From contig JAIXMO010000004.1 of the NCBI GenBank assembly GCA_025677825.1, forward strand, positions 434,001-498,000: DNA of 64,000 nt, read 5' to 3'. The position numbers were made by a program, and so were the translations under genes. Source of the stretch: Helicostylum pulchrum. Its lineage: Eukaryota; Mucoromycota; Mucoromycetes; Mucorales; Mucoraceae. This document shows positions 24,834-36,509 of the stretch, one piece after another. Below the pieces are notes generated by a model that was given only the letters and a program-made list of their open reading frames with translations, did not search any database and was not told where the DNA came from. Within the stretch, counting starts at the first letter, position 1; each line of letters begins with the position of its first letter.

Positions 24834-25859
24834 ATGGAAGGGAACATATTTGGTAAAACAAGTACTTAAAGTAGTAACAAAAAAATAATAGCAGTATATA
24901 TAAATAAATAATAAAAACATATTATATTTATCAAATTAAAATAATAATTATAATAAAAAACAAAACGAAAAAGAATCAGATCTAGATGATTCACATTCGT
25001 CTTCAGAAAGTTCATTACAAAGTTGGATAAGCTGGTATTGTTCTTTACCAGGAAACGAATACTATATAGAGGTACCGGAAGAATTCATAGACGATGAATT
25101 TAACTTGACTGGGCTATCTGTTCTTGTTCCTTATTATAATCAAGCACTAGAAACGATTTTAGATATGGAGTGTGCAGAATATTTTGATGATCAAACTGAA
25201 TCAGAAGAACAGGACGATTTTTTGAAAGAAAATAAGAAACCAAAAAGAATGAAACCAGTGGATTCAAGAATACTTGAACCGTATGCTTTTATGTTGTATG
25301 GTTTAATTCATCAAAGATATTTATTAACTAGAGATGGTTTAAGACTAATGGCTGAAAGATATGCACATACTGAATTTGGTACTTGTCCAAGATACTATTG
25401 TGATGAATCACCTGTATTACCTGTAGGTAAATTCGATCAATCAGGTAAAGAGAGTGTTCACTTGTATTGTCCTATTTGTCTTGATATATATAATCCTCCT
25501 AGCTCTGTTCATCAGTCAATTGATGGTAATATAAATAATATATATAAATATGCTGATAATAACACGTCTATTTAGGTGCTCACTTTGGTACGACATATGC
25601 AAACTTGTTATTTTTAACCTTTCCAGAATTAATACCACAAGTATCTCATCAAATCTATCAACCGACTATATTCGGTTTCAGAGTGAGTCCACTCTCTTTA
25701 TCTGGACCTCAAAATCAATGGCTAAGAGCAAAACCCCAGCAAAGTAATAATAATACGGTAAGTAATATTTATGTTAATTATCTACATAAATTAACGTATT
25801 TAAAGGTTAATGATTTATCTTGTAAAACTGAAAACTTACATATTGATAAATTCCTTTGA
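24834..25859 (+). CDS. CKB1: Casein kinase II regulatory (beta) subunit
   Basis: Regulatory subunit of CK2 that dimerises through a zinc ribbon and docks the catalytic alpha subunit. Core exons: 24986..25525 and 25576..25859, intron in phase within a Gly codon. Landmarks: SWISWYCSLPGNEYYIEVPE, DDEFNLTGL, an acidic loop (DDQTESEEQDD), EPYAFMLYGLIHQRYLLT, zinc ligands C-x4-C (CPRYYC) and C-x2-C (CPIC), then AHFGTTYANLLFLTFPELIP and IFGFRVS. The acidic loop is longer and more Lys-rich afterwards than usual. No ATG is in frame upstream of 24986. The proposed first exon 24834..24852 (MEGNIF plus one base) with acceptor TCTAG at 24984-24985 is a guess. The 3' end is also uncertain: a GTAAGT at 25757 could remove the last 34 codons. 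Confidence 0.85.
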
Positions 25860-25966
25860 TTTTTTTTCTTTGGTTTCATTGGGTAATATATAATAAATTT
25901 TTATTCCTTTTTTCTTCTTTTTTTTTTTTTATACCCTTTCTTTTATACATATTTTTTTTATTTTTT

Positions 25967-26563
25967 ATGAGTTCTTCAATAGAATTATCATCATTTATAA
26001 TTGGTATAATCGTTATTTCAGTTGTTGCTGGAATTGGATTATTAGGTTTACTTTATTTACTTGTCCGACGAAATAATAGAAAGCATCAAGATTTAGAATT
26101 ATCTAGTTCAATTTCAGCAACAAAAAAAAAGAGAGTTTTTTCACTATCATCCGCTACAAATAATGGAGAAAAAAAAGATATCCCCGTAACTTCATCTCTG
26201 GATACACACGACGTTTTTTTTACCATACTAGAATATCCTCCTACAAAACCCCCAACATGTATAACAAGCAATAGATTATTAGAGGTACCAACATCTCATA
26301 ATAACACTACTTGTTCTTCTTTTTCCATTTACGAAGACAGAAAGCTGTTAATATCCTCTAATGACCCAATATCTGTATCTCTTGCTAGACAAAGTATAGA
26401 AGAAAGGTCTGGTTATTACAAAAGTCCAACAAGAACTCCTGTACCATACTATCATCAATCTTCTCTTACTTCCGCAAATAGTAATTTAATTATAATTGAT
26501 GATAATGATGAAGACGAAAAAGCAATGCAAAGGTGGTCTGCTTCTTCTTACCATGTATGGTAA
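25967..26563 (+). CDS. Single-pass membrane protein, unknown, 198 aa
   Basis: The chosen start (MSSSIELSSF) follows a long T-rich leader, and the Phe-rich upstream frame is probably untranslated. Residues about 9-34 form one hydrophobic helix (FIIGIIVISVVAGIGLLGLL) followed by LVRRNNRKH. The positive-inside rule therefore puts the N-terminus outside and a long, Ser/Thr-rich, charged tail in the cytoplasm. The tail contains KKKRVFSLSS, a PPTKPPT stretch and the acidic DDNDEDE before the end. No cysteine-rich or enzymatic domain is visible. It could be a Wsc/Mid2-like membrane-anchored adaptor, but the ectodomain is only about 8 residues, so I do not assign a family. It starts 107 bp after the CK2 beta stop. 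Confidence 0.6.
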   Translation: MSSSIELSSFIIGIIVISVVAGIGLLGLLYLLVRRNNRKHQDLELSSSISATKKKRVFSLSSATNNGEKKDIPVTSSLDTHDVFFTILEYPPTKPPTCITSNRLLEVPTSHNNTTCSSFSIYEDRKLLISSNDPISVSLARQSIEERSGYYKSPTRTPVPYYHQSSLTSANSNLIIIDDNDEDEKAMQRWSASSYHVW

Positions 26564-26963
26564 ACCTTTTTTTATACACTAGTTTGTATTTGTAACTGCT
26601 TTTTCAACATATTTGTATATATACCTTTTTTCTTTCTTTCCCCTTTTTTATTTTTTCTTCTTTATATATTTGTATATGTATACAACATATACACCTTGTA
26701 TTTATTTTCTTATTTTTTGTTTTGCTTGTATATTCCCTTTTGTTTCTCTTTTTTTCTGTATGTTTCAATTATTAAGAATATTATTTGCAACAGTTACAAG
26801 AGAGTCCAAACCCAAATACATATAAAAAAAAGGAGGTGTAGAACGAAAAGGAGATTTTTTTTATAAGATTTTATTTTTTTATGTGTAGATCATGCGTCTG
26901 CACACGAGCTTATTTTATTTTATATAACAAAAAAGAAAGGGAATTCTCTATATACAATTACTA
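26564..26963. other. Intergenic, 400 bp, convergent 3' flanks
   Basis: T-rich and TA-rich DNA between two tail-to-tail genes. The frame at 26613..26825 is low complexity (Phe/Tyr/Leu) and not supported. Confidence 0.6.
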
Positions 26964-27584
26964 TTAACAGCTACTACTGTCACTATCATCTTTACTTTTA
27001 CTTTCTAAAAGTCTATCTATCATTGAATTCATATGTTGTCCATGATTATATCTACAGTAACCCATTGCGACGCTCCACTGCCATAACAATTGCCTTCGCT
27101 TCTTTCGTTGATAATTACCATCTATTCTACTTGTTACCAACTCCAATATCTCTCTCTTTTTTGATTTAATTTTATTTTCTTTAAAATTATAATGTCTTGA
27201 AGATGTTTGAACAATTTGAGAGTTATCTTCTGGAGTCATTGTCAATTGATTACTAGCTCCTGCAGCCACCACCAAAGTAGCATTGGAATCAAATGAGTAA
27301 GGTATTTTACACTCATAAGAGCGTTGTAAATGACTTTTTAATGGTTGTTGTATTGTCTTTTCTTGTGAAACTAAATAAGCTGCTCGTTTCGTCCAGAATT
27401 TCTCCAACTTTCTACGATCAATTTGCAACTTTTTAGCTTTCCGTTTACGATACCTCCACCTGAAATAACGAAATAGCATAATGCAAATATATAGAGACCC
27501 CAAGGATATCAGTATAATGGGTGTAGTCTCATTATATAATTTGAGGTCATAAATAGGTGAAGTCTCACCAAGTAAGTCAGACAT
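26964..27584 (-). CDS. Single-pass membrane protein with basic cytosolic region, unknown, 206 aa
   Basis: One uninterrupted frame from MSDLLGETSPIYDL. Residues about 24-41 form a hydrophobic helix (IILISLGSLYICIMLF). It is followed at once by a very basic segment (RYFRWRYRKRKAKKLQIDRRK), so the tail is predicted cytoplasmic. The region around residues 145-165 is again Lys/Arg-rich (ENKIKSKKREILE, YQRKKRRQLLWQW). The protein ends in a Ser/Asp cluster (SKDDSDSSSC). No known domain was recognised. The size, the single helix near the N-terminus and the location next to the other orphan membrane protein are similar, but the two sequences are not alike. Confidence 0.6.
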   Translation of the reverse strand: MSDLLGETSPIYDLKLYNETTPIILISLGSLYICIMLFRYFRWRYRKRKAKKLQIDRRKLEKFWTKRAAYLVSQEKTIQQPLKSHLQRSYECKIPYSFDSNATLVVAAGASNQLTMTPEDNSQIVQTSSRHYNFKENKIKSKKREILELVTSRIDGNYQRKKRRQLLWQWSVAMGYCRYNHGQHMNSMIDRLLESKSKDDSDSSSC

Positions 27585-28143
27585 TTACAATAAAAAAATG
27601 AAAGAGCAAAAAAAAAAACAGTTGGTTTTATTATACCCTTTGTTCCTTATTTATACCTTCACTGGCCGTTGAATTATGTAACTTTGCATGATTTTTAATA
27701 CGCTGAACTAATATATTTTAATGGAAAAAAAAATATTTAGCCGAGGCAGGATCACGATATTCCCAACATTAGTTACTTCATATGATGAGACAGAATAGTT
27801 TTTTTTTCTCTAACCGGTAACAATTACGGCTTTCTTTTTTTTTTATGATGCAGGTATAAAAAAAAAAAAAGTTTTATTGCTTGGTATAGTTTGAATATAT
27901 AATATTTAAAAAGAAAAGCGTATTTTTACAAGAAAATTGGTTTAAATGTACAAAATAATTAAAAAAAAAATAATGACAGAGAAGAGGGTGTGGGATTTTT
28001 TTGTTGATGTATGTATAATTTTTTTGTTATAGCTTTTCTCTTGCTTTGTTAATATGAATCATGTTTTCCTAAATTTGATTAATAGATCTAACATAAAAAG
28101 TTAAAAACACGGCAGTTTAAAGGGGGGTTTTTTTTTCATATAT
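27585..28143. other. Intergenic, 560 bp
   Basis: AT-rich spacer with several A/T homopolymers between the membrane-protein start and the Not1 stop. Nothing else was recognised. Confidence 0.6.
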
Positions 28144-31100
28144 TTACCTCGACACACTTTCAAATAATCGTTCAATATCAGTAGCGCATCTTGTAAAGGC
28201 ATGATTCCAGAAACTATATCTAGGATTTTTAATCAACTCAATAAATGTGATCAAGAGACCCCAAGGATGAGGGCGATTAACAATAAGGCGTTCCAACAAT
28301 ACACGCGTAATTTGTTCCTTTACGATTTCCTTATTATTTTCTGCAAACAAGTACAAGATAACACAACTAAAGTAATGTGTATGACTATTAGGGTATCGAA
28401 GCTGGTTAGCCACGGCACTGACAAACAAGTATCTTCCTTCTGAATCCAACTCGTTCAACAAGTATTGGAAAATTTCGACTGGTGAACCTTGATTGACCGG
28501 AATACCTTCATTGACTCCAATAGCTCCAATATAGAACACAAGAGCATTCATCATGGGTACGTTGTATTTACTTGTAAACTTATCTCCGTTGGATTCTGCT
28601 GATAATAATAATCGACTAGGTAACTGTGTTAAAAATCTTTCATTTCTTGATCCCAAATAATCGTCAATCTCTTGCTTCAAGTTGTTGGTTTTCAAAACCG
28701 AGGTATAATCAGATAGAATGTTGGGGGATTGATTGATTTCGGGTAACAAGTCTACTTTGAGGTTGGGTGTAAAAGGATCGGGAAGACGCATATTACGGGG
28801 GAATGCACTCAAGATCAAATTACGAAGTTGGATACAGGATGCGGGAATCACATCACATAAACTATAATGATAATCACATAAAAACTCGGGGAAATCATGA
28901 AGCAGTACAAGCAACACTCTTAATGTACCGCGGTAAAGCATACGGGTTGTATCTTTTAATTGTGCGTTTCTTAAGAAAGGACCAAGGAACTTGAATAAAC
29001 AAATAAGTAATCTTTGGAAAGTGGGCCAGCCCTATATGCACAAAGGTTAGTATTGATTTTTTTTTACCATTATCTTTTTCTTTACCTGTTGATTTTCTGC
29101 AAGTAACAATTTAGACATAAATAATCTATGAGAAATCAATTGCAACCAAGCGAACGTAAACCCAGGAAACTGTGAAGGTTGAAGCGTATTTAAAGTGTTA
29201 CTAATAGCTGTCAAAATGGGGATATAAATTGTTTGAATTTGTTGTTCAGCAGCATGAAGATCACTAAATAAACTGGTGAATAATCTTAAAAAGGGTCTTT
29301 GGTTAAACTGTTGTTGACGTTGTTCGTGATGTTGAGCTGCAACAAGTACGATAATCGATAAAACCTTATTAAAGAGCGCGACACGTGCACTGTCTTGAGT
29401 TTCTGCTGCAGGTGTACCAGCAGGTGTAGAAGGTTGTTGTAATTTCAATAAACTGATGATTAATTTAGAGAATGCATCAATGGGTTGGTAAGCAAGACCA
29501 GCTGATTGACCAGGTAATTGCTTGTATTTAATAGCATGTTCAATAGATGTTTCAATACAGACACGATAAAATAACGAAGATACATCTTCCATCTTAAAGA
29601 TACCTTGTTGAGATAATTGCGCGACAAAGGCGCCCAATACCTTGTCGGAAGAAGTAGGATGTTGATAGATTCTAACCCATTCTGTAAACAGAATACGAAG
29701 ATGTTCACGAAGACCTAAATCTTCTTCTTGTAATCCGTCTTGTTGTTGATTAAATTGAAGTTGTTGAGAGATCAAGGGAGTAGGTGTACCGGACGAGTTG
29801 GAATTGGACGAAGAGATAGTTGCCCTTCTACGCATTTCTTCCATTAACACTAACACACTATCAGGTACATTACCTCGTAATCTACCAAGCGCTTCCAGAG
29901 ACGCAGAAAATTCTTGTCGTGTAGCTAATGGTACATCATCAAACAAACAAGCTCTAATCAACCTTGCTGTGAAATCAATAGCACTGATACGTCCACTATC
30001 GATTAAATTTGCCAATTCTTGATCTTGTTCAGGAAGTTTAATCAAATTGGCTTTAATTAGCGCAACTGTAACAGGAACGTTATACTTGCGTTCATCGTCA
30101 GCATGTGTTAACCAAGACGTGACAAGTGTACCGACATTTTGTGACACATCACAAAGCCTTTCCAACAAAATAACATACATTTCACGTCCTAATTGAGTTT
30201 CACTCTTATAAAGTAATTGAACTACCTTTTGAGCAAACGTTCTAGCTGCTTCTGATTGGTCGAAACTGGACATGGCCAGTACAGGGATTTGACGTACATA
30301 AAGAATAATATCATGATTGATAGGCAAAGAACTAAAGTTGGGTACATTTGTCATACTAACCAATTTCTCAAGTTCATTAATATACTGTGCAAATCTTTCT
30401 AAAATTTGATGTGCACTGGCCTGTTGCTGTTGTTGTTGCTGCTGTTGTTGATGTTGATTACCTCCATCAAATGCAGGCAAGATAGCATTGTTACCATACC
30501 CACCACTACCATGTGAATCAGGACGACCGTTGGTACGTAACAGTCTTTGTTGTTGATCCATAAGTGATTGCTGTTGATCCATCATTTGACCGGCGGAAGC
30601 AGCTGCAACAGCAGCAGCAGATCTAGGTATACGAGTAAAGTCTTCATAGATACGAAGTTGATTTACACCTAACCCATTAGGTTTAGGACGCAAAGGTTCT
30701 GGTAAAGTAGAGGGGTACCTGGACATGGCAAATATATCCATATCAAAGTAAGGTTGAGCACCACCACGTTGTTGTTGTTGTTCTCTGTGTTTTTTACGAC
30801 TAGCAAATGCATTCATCAACGCATCATCTACTTCCATTGTGACCTTTTCCATTGCAGTCTTTTCAATCACGGCACAAACCAAATCAAGATTATCAGCTAC
30901 AGTTAACATGGCAGCTTGTTCTGCAATCACTTCACTAAGACCATTAGCCGTAAACAAAACTCGCATATGATTTACCATACTGGTTCTAAGAGGATCCTTA
31001 CAGGTGACCATAGCAAGACTACCCGCTAAACTTTGTGCCATCAAATGAGCTGCCTTTCTCATCTTGTTTTCATCGGATTCCATGGAGAAATCTTTAGTGA

Positions 31101-34100
31101 CTAATTCTCGAGTAGAGACAGAGGCAATAGCTACTGATCTTTCAACAACAGGTCCAATGATTTCTCGAATGGATTGAGTAATAGCTTGAAGTACCCAACG
31201 CTTAGAATTAGGTTGAGTGGTGTACATGACAATTTGAGGGTTAAAAGTCAAATAAGGTCCCAAGTTCGGGATATTGATAGGCTCATCGTCATTAACATTA
31301 GAAGCAGCAGATTGAGGGATCAAATTTGTGATAGGAGGTCTAACATTGGTATTGGTAAAAGGTGACGCACCATTTTCAGCTCTAGCAATAACATGGTTGT
31401 TAGTAATAGCAGCAGCGGCAGCAGCAACAGCAGTGGTTGTTGCAGATGTAGTAGTTGCAGTTGTAGTCGTCATCGTAGTAGTAACGGCAGTAAAACGATT
31501 CTTGGGTTGACGATTTTTAAGCACCATGGTTGGTTGAATAGAATTTAATTCTACCGATAGACTCTTACAAAGTACTTCGATTTCAAACTTGAGATTCAAT
31601 TTAAGATCGGCATGTTGATACAACTCAACCAACAATTTCAAAATGGCCATGACCCAAGGATTAGGAGGAATAAAAACCGAGTTCTTGGTACCTTGTTCAA
31701 GCACTTTACATACAAAAGGAATAATCACAATCAATCGATTGGTATCATATCCTTCCAATAAAAGTTCCTTGAATGAAATATACTTTTGCTTAATAGGTTT
31801 ATTTTGTGCCAATGTCATACCACCGAGCCAAGCGCCGAGATTTTTTAATAAAGTACGTTCTGTTGATGAAGAAACCGTATTTTCCGAATTTAACAAGATC
31901 TTGATATTAGCAAAAGTTTCACGGAGTACATGTTGATACAATAATTCACTATTAAAAGAACGAAGTAAAAGCAAGTATAGGTCATGATAATTGGGTTCAA
32001 TACTAGCACGTTTGACAACCAGATAGTTACTAAACCATTGATAAGCAGGTTGCTTAAGGTAATCCTTTAAATCAGTAGACTTGATTTCCAAATTATTCAA
32101 TGCAACGTTATTGATGATAAATAAGATCTTATCTTGCGTGGCTTCATTAGGTGATTCATAGTTAATATTTTCATCCGACATCATTTCGGGAATACGAATG
32201 GCAGTAAAGATGATGGCGGTAGGAGTTGCAGAAGAAGCCAAAACTAAATCCTTTGAAGCGGAAGCAGAACCAGAAGGATCCATAAGTAATGCGTTCGGTA
32301 AGTCGGATACGAGACCTTCATCTTGTTGATGTTGCTGCTGCTGTTGTTGTTGATGTTGTTGAATTCTACCCATCTGCATAGAAGATTTAATTAAATGAAC
32401 TAAATCAGGATTAGCTTGTTGAAGAGTAGGTATCTGTAAAAGATGAGCGCAGTACTGAGGCCATTCAGGCAGACGAGATTGAAACTGAGCAAGGGCTTGA
32501 AGACCGAAATTATACATTTTAGATCCAGGTGCGTTTCCTAACGCGTCCAAAACACATCTTAGCGCAATACCAAGTGGAGCATAAGATACCAATTGACTCT
32601 GAATCAATGAACCAAATAAGATACTGGTGATGGCTAATTCCTTATCAGGATATTTAGGAAAGAAATGATATTCATCAAATAAGTTATGAATCATGCACGC
32701 AAAGATATCTTGTTCACGTGCGTCGTTGGAAATACTAAACTTGGAAAGCCTTTCAATCATTTCATCAATAGAAATTTCACCACTATAAATCCTTTCATAA
32801 TAAGAATTGGCTTCATCTTCAATATCTTGTTTAAATGAAATGTCACCAGTAGTTGCTGTCGTAAGCGAGGACGAATCAGTAATAGGTTGTTCAGCGGTAG
32901 GTGATACGTTTGATTTTGCTGCTAATTGAACATAGGTCGAATGAATATCACGTACTAAATCCTTTTCTTGACGACTCAAGTTACTGCTACACACAAAAAA
33001 ATAAATAAGTATGAAAATTTTTGTATATTCATACATATTTTTTTTTTTTTACCTGTCCAAAAGTACTTTGATAAAAACAGTTACGACATCCATAGACAGG
33101 GGGACGGTAGTTGGTGCAGAATTGGATTCATGTCTAGCCAATTTAGCCCTTACCTTTTTACCGAGGAATTTTAAACAAGCTTGAGAAAATGGTTCACCGT
33201 GCTCGTTTATTTTCTCTTGTAACCATTTTTCAAGGTTAAGATACTCGCGACGTGTAGCTAAAGCAGCTAAATCGATTGTGAATAAAAATGGTTGGATATC
33301 GAGAATGGTTGGAAGAATCTAATTTAAGTAAAAAAAAAAGGGTTAATACACGTGTATGTAAAATAGAAAAAAAAATACCTTTAATTCATGAACAAAAGCT
33401 AAAATACGAGTAATTGAAGTAGGTTCTTTACTGTACAAATTAATAATGCTTTCCTCGAATAAATCTGGCTTTATTTTCCAAAATTTAGTCAAGACCAATA
33501 CACTGCTTGCATTACCCGTCAAGTAGAAATTAATTAATCTATCCAATAGTTCTTGATGGACGTTGTTTAAAATGGGCTAAAACAATATATGTATGTTAAT
33601 ACAATAGGTGCGTAATAAATAACCAAAAAAAAAAAAAAAAAAAAAACACTTACGTCAATTTGAAGTAAACCCATGAATAAAAGTTCAGGTACCTTTTTAA
33701 CCAAAATCTTTTCCAACAAGACTTTAACATCATCAGCAACCGAAGTATCGGCCAGTTTAATAATGCGTTCAATAAGGTCGAGCGAGTTAAGTTGATCATT
33801 TAAAAGTTGAGATACCATCGAACGAATATGTACACTCGATTGAATGAAATCTTCAGACTTGATTACAGTTCTGTTTGAACACGCAACAGAATTAATAACA
33901 TCAGTAGGCGAAATAGCAATTTGATATAATGCAGTAAGTTGTCCTCTTAAGTTTTCCCATTCACCAAAAAATACATTTACAGGAAACGCTTTTTCACTAT
34001 TACCGCAAGCTTTCCAAGCTTGTACCAGAATATCAAGGCCTTTTCCATCAAAAAGAAAAAAGTGAGGATAATCCAAGTTTTCGTAAACTTTATACCAATC

Positions 34101-34428
34101 TAGTTCGGGTGCCTAATAAAGCGTACATATTAAAAAAAATCCTATTTTACCATACGTATTATTTTTTTGTACTTACCTTTTCTTTCACTACAGTAACAAA
34201 GTTTTCTACGTTCCACGTTTCTTCGGTAGTATTATCACCACCAACGCCTGCCATATTTACATACGTACGAGCCATACAACCAATAACCTCTGCAACATCT
34301 CTTTCTTGGATAGTTTTGTTCTCAAGTAAATCTCGTACAGAGTTAACTGAACTACAACATTCGTAACCTGCTTCCAATATCATCTTGAGAATAACACTTT
34401 CCGTTCCATCATCTTTATATTCGGTCAT
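28144..34428 (-). CDS. NOT1: CCR4-NOT complex scaffold subunit Not1 (CNOT1)
   Basis: Scaffold of the CCR4-NOT deadenylase in cytoplasmic mRNA decay and translational repression. Six exons: complement(28144..29031, 29086..32986, 33053..33318, 33379..33576, 33654..34112, 34177..34428), about 1,987 aa, all in phase. The N-terminal HEAT-like part ([33 protein letters not shown]) matches Not1. The middle MIF4G region ([36 protein letters not shown]) and the C-terminal Not1 domain ([28 protein letters not shown] to ERLFESVSR) are well conserved. Low-complexity inserts lie between domains: two poly-Gln tracts (about 30431-30459 and 32323-32360), a Thr/Ala-rich tract at about 31385-31480, and an Ala run at about 30590-30620. 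Relative to animal CNOT1 the model lacks roughly 150 N-terminal residues. An in-frame stop lies just upstream of the ATG, so either the protein is short or another exon exists. Confidence 0.95.
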
Positions 34429-36509
34429 GGCTTTTTTTTTTAAGAAAAGTGTAATTTAGAAAACACGTCAATTATTTGTTTTCTTCTGTCCAGATTGAAA
34501 AATAAAATATATTTTACCTTTCTTTTTTTGGTTTTTTGGTTTAAAAAAAAGTTATATTTTACTCTTTCTTTTTGTGGGGGGTAATATTTCTTTTCTAAAC
34601 GAAAGGGGGAGTTTTTTTCTCTTTTTTTATTTTTTTATTCTTCTATTTATTATAAATAACAATTCTAAAGAAGTAAAAAAAAAGAACAAGTAGGGGGCAC
34701 ACAGAGTCTTTTTGCCTTAAAAAAAGGAAAAAAAAAGTTACTTTTTTAAACGAGTCACACTCGCTCTACATCTATTTTTTTTTCTCGTGTTTTAAAGAAG
34801 GAGGGGTTCTGCTGTATCCAGTAATAAAAATAAGAAGCAACATTATATTTTTCTTTTTTTCTTTGGTTGCTTATCCCAAGCGGCAATATAGAGTAATTTC
34901 CTAATGCATAGCAGATATAGTATGTAAGAATACAATGATTTAGTTTTTTGATTCATCCATAAATAAACAGCGACTTACAAGTCTGCAATACACAGCTACA
35001 TAAGTATTATATCTGTAATTCATTTAGTCTATTATTTTGCTCTTAAAAACGTACAAATATCTATCCTTCGCTGCTTTGATTTTATAACGATGATAAAGTA
35101 CGGATATATATCCATTTCCAGGGTTCGTTAATTTGGTAGGCGAGTATCTACACATTCCTTGGCAGATTCCAACTTTCATGGTCACTGTCTTGCTGTCTAG
35201 TCCGTTGAAATGAACTGTGTCTTCATCGAAATATAGTTTTAATCTTACCATCAGTCATAGTATCGAATTTTTTACCTAGGTACAACACCTATTTTTTCTC
35301 TTTTTGGTTCTTTGTTGCCTGACTGTTTGAAAGTGCTTAACAATAGCACCTTGCTTTTCAGCAAGCGAAGGGATATACAAGATGTATAATCTTCGGCCTA
35401 AATATTAGATTTTTGAGTACAGAATTACAGTGTGGTGTATAATACATATTTTTAAAAAAATGGAAAAGTCGCAAAGGAGAAGAATAAAATAAGACTTTTG
35501 ACACCCTTTTTCGAGTCTAAAAATAAGGATAATGAACAACGGTATCATTGTGTTGATAACAAGAGAGTCGCACAATAGAATAATGAAGCTTAGGTACATT
35601 ATAGGATCACTAATATACAATTCACAACCGATGTGTTTATCGATCATCTATTAAATAAAGTGATTTTATGACTGATTTCAGCACATATATATTCGAGTCT
35701 TTTTTTGTCGTGTCTTATACAGTGTAAAAAAAACACCGCCAATAGTATATAAGAACAACGAAATGAATTTGCAAGATCTATAACTGCTGTCAAGTATTTT
35801 GTTAATTGCAGATAATGTATACATAATAATAGTGTAAAATATGCATGAATTTGAATTTTACTGTGTAACTTTTGCCCAAAAGCATTTTTTTTACAAATTG
35901 AATAAGGTAAAAACAGTGTAGTTTTTCAAACTGGATTCCATCTATAAACAGAATATTGGTAATAGTGGTGTTAAAGCAGGAGACGGGAGACATCCAGAAG
36001 GAACCCGCCCTTAAATAGAGCCGTTACTGTATAAAAATACTAACAGTTAAGAGTGGGGTGTTGCGGTTCATACAAAATTGTTTAGTTACTATATTCAAGT
36101 AAATAATATTGATATAAACTGTAGGGTCCAAACACCACAGGTATATTAGACATTTATTGTAAATCAGGCAGTAACTTTCTTTTTGTATAAATCTTTCGTT
36201 ACTGTATGTATACTTACAAGTTTTTATATATATCACTATTGGGGGAGTATAAGACCGTGGTCACAATTGTGCTACAATAGCCTTTATCCTCTATGCCTCT
36301 AAATACAAACTGCAAAGAGTTTCGGGACAACACATAGGCTTTTTTTTTTAATCGTAGAGTTATATTTCTAGATCCCTCTTGGCTAAACTATGTAACTTAA
36401 ACAATTCGGCGTTTATTCCTTTGTGGAACACTGCTTTATAGCCCGATTTTTTGTATAACTCACAATATCAAGTGATTAGTTGGCATGATGGCTTTATTTT
36501 ATAGTACGA
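34429..36509. other. Intergenic, 2.1 kb
   Basis: AT-rich DNA upstream of Not1 and up to the inverted-repeat element. T/A homopolymers dominate 34430-34900. A 75-codon minus-strand frame at 35024..35251 is not low complexity, but I cannot relate it to any family and it lacks a proper context. Repeat copy C lies at about 35960-36030. Confidence 0.5.
35960..36030. repeat. Dispersed repeat, copy C
   Basis: Contains GTTAAAGCAGGAGACGGGAG, CATCCAGAAGGAACCC and GCCCTTAAATAGAGCCGTTA, matching copy B in order with one CTTAAAT unit instead of three. On the minus strand copies B and C read through as a weakly similar peptide (AALFK-like versus ALFKGG-like), so an old coding repeat is possible. Confidence 0.5.
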
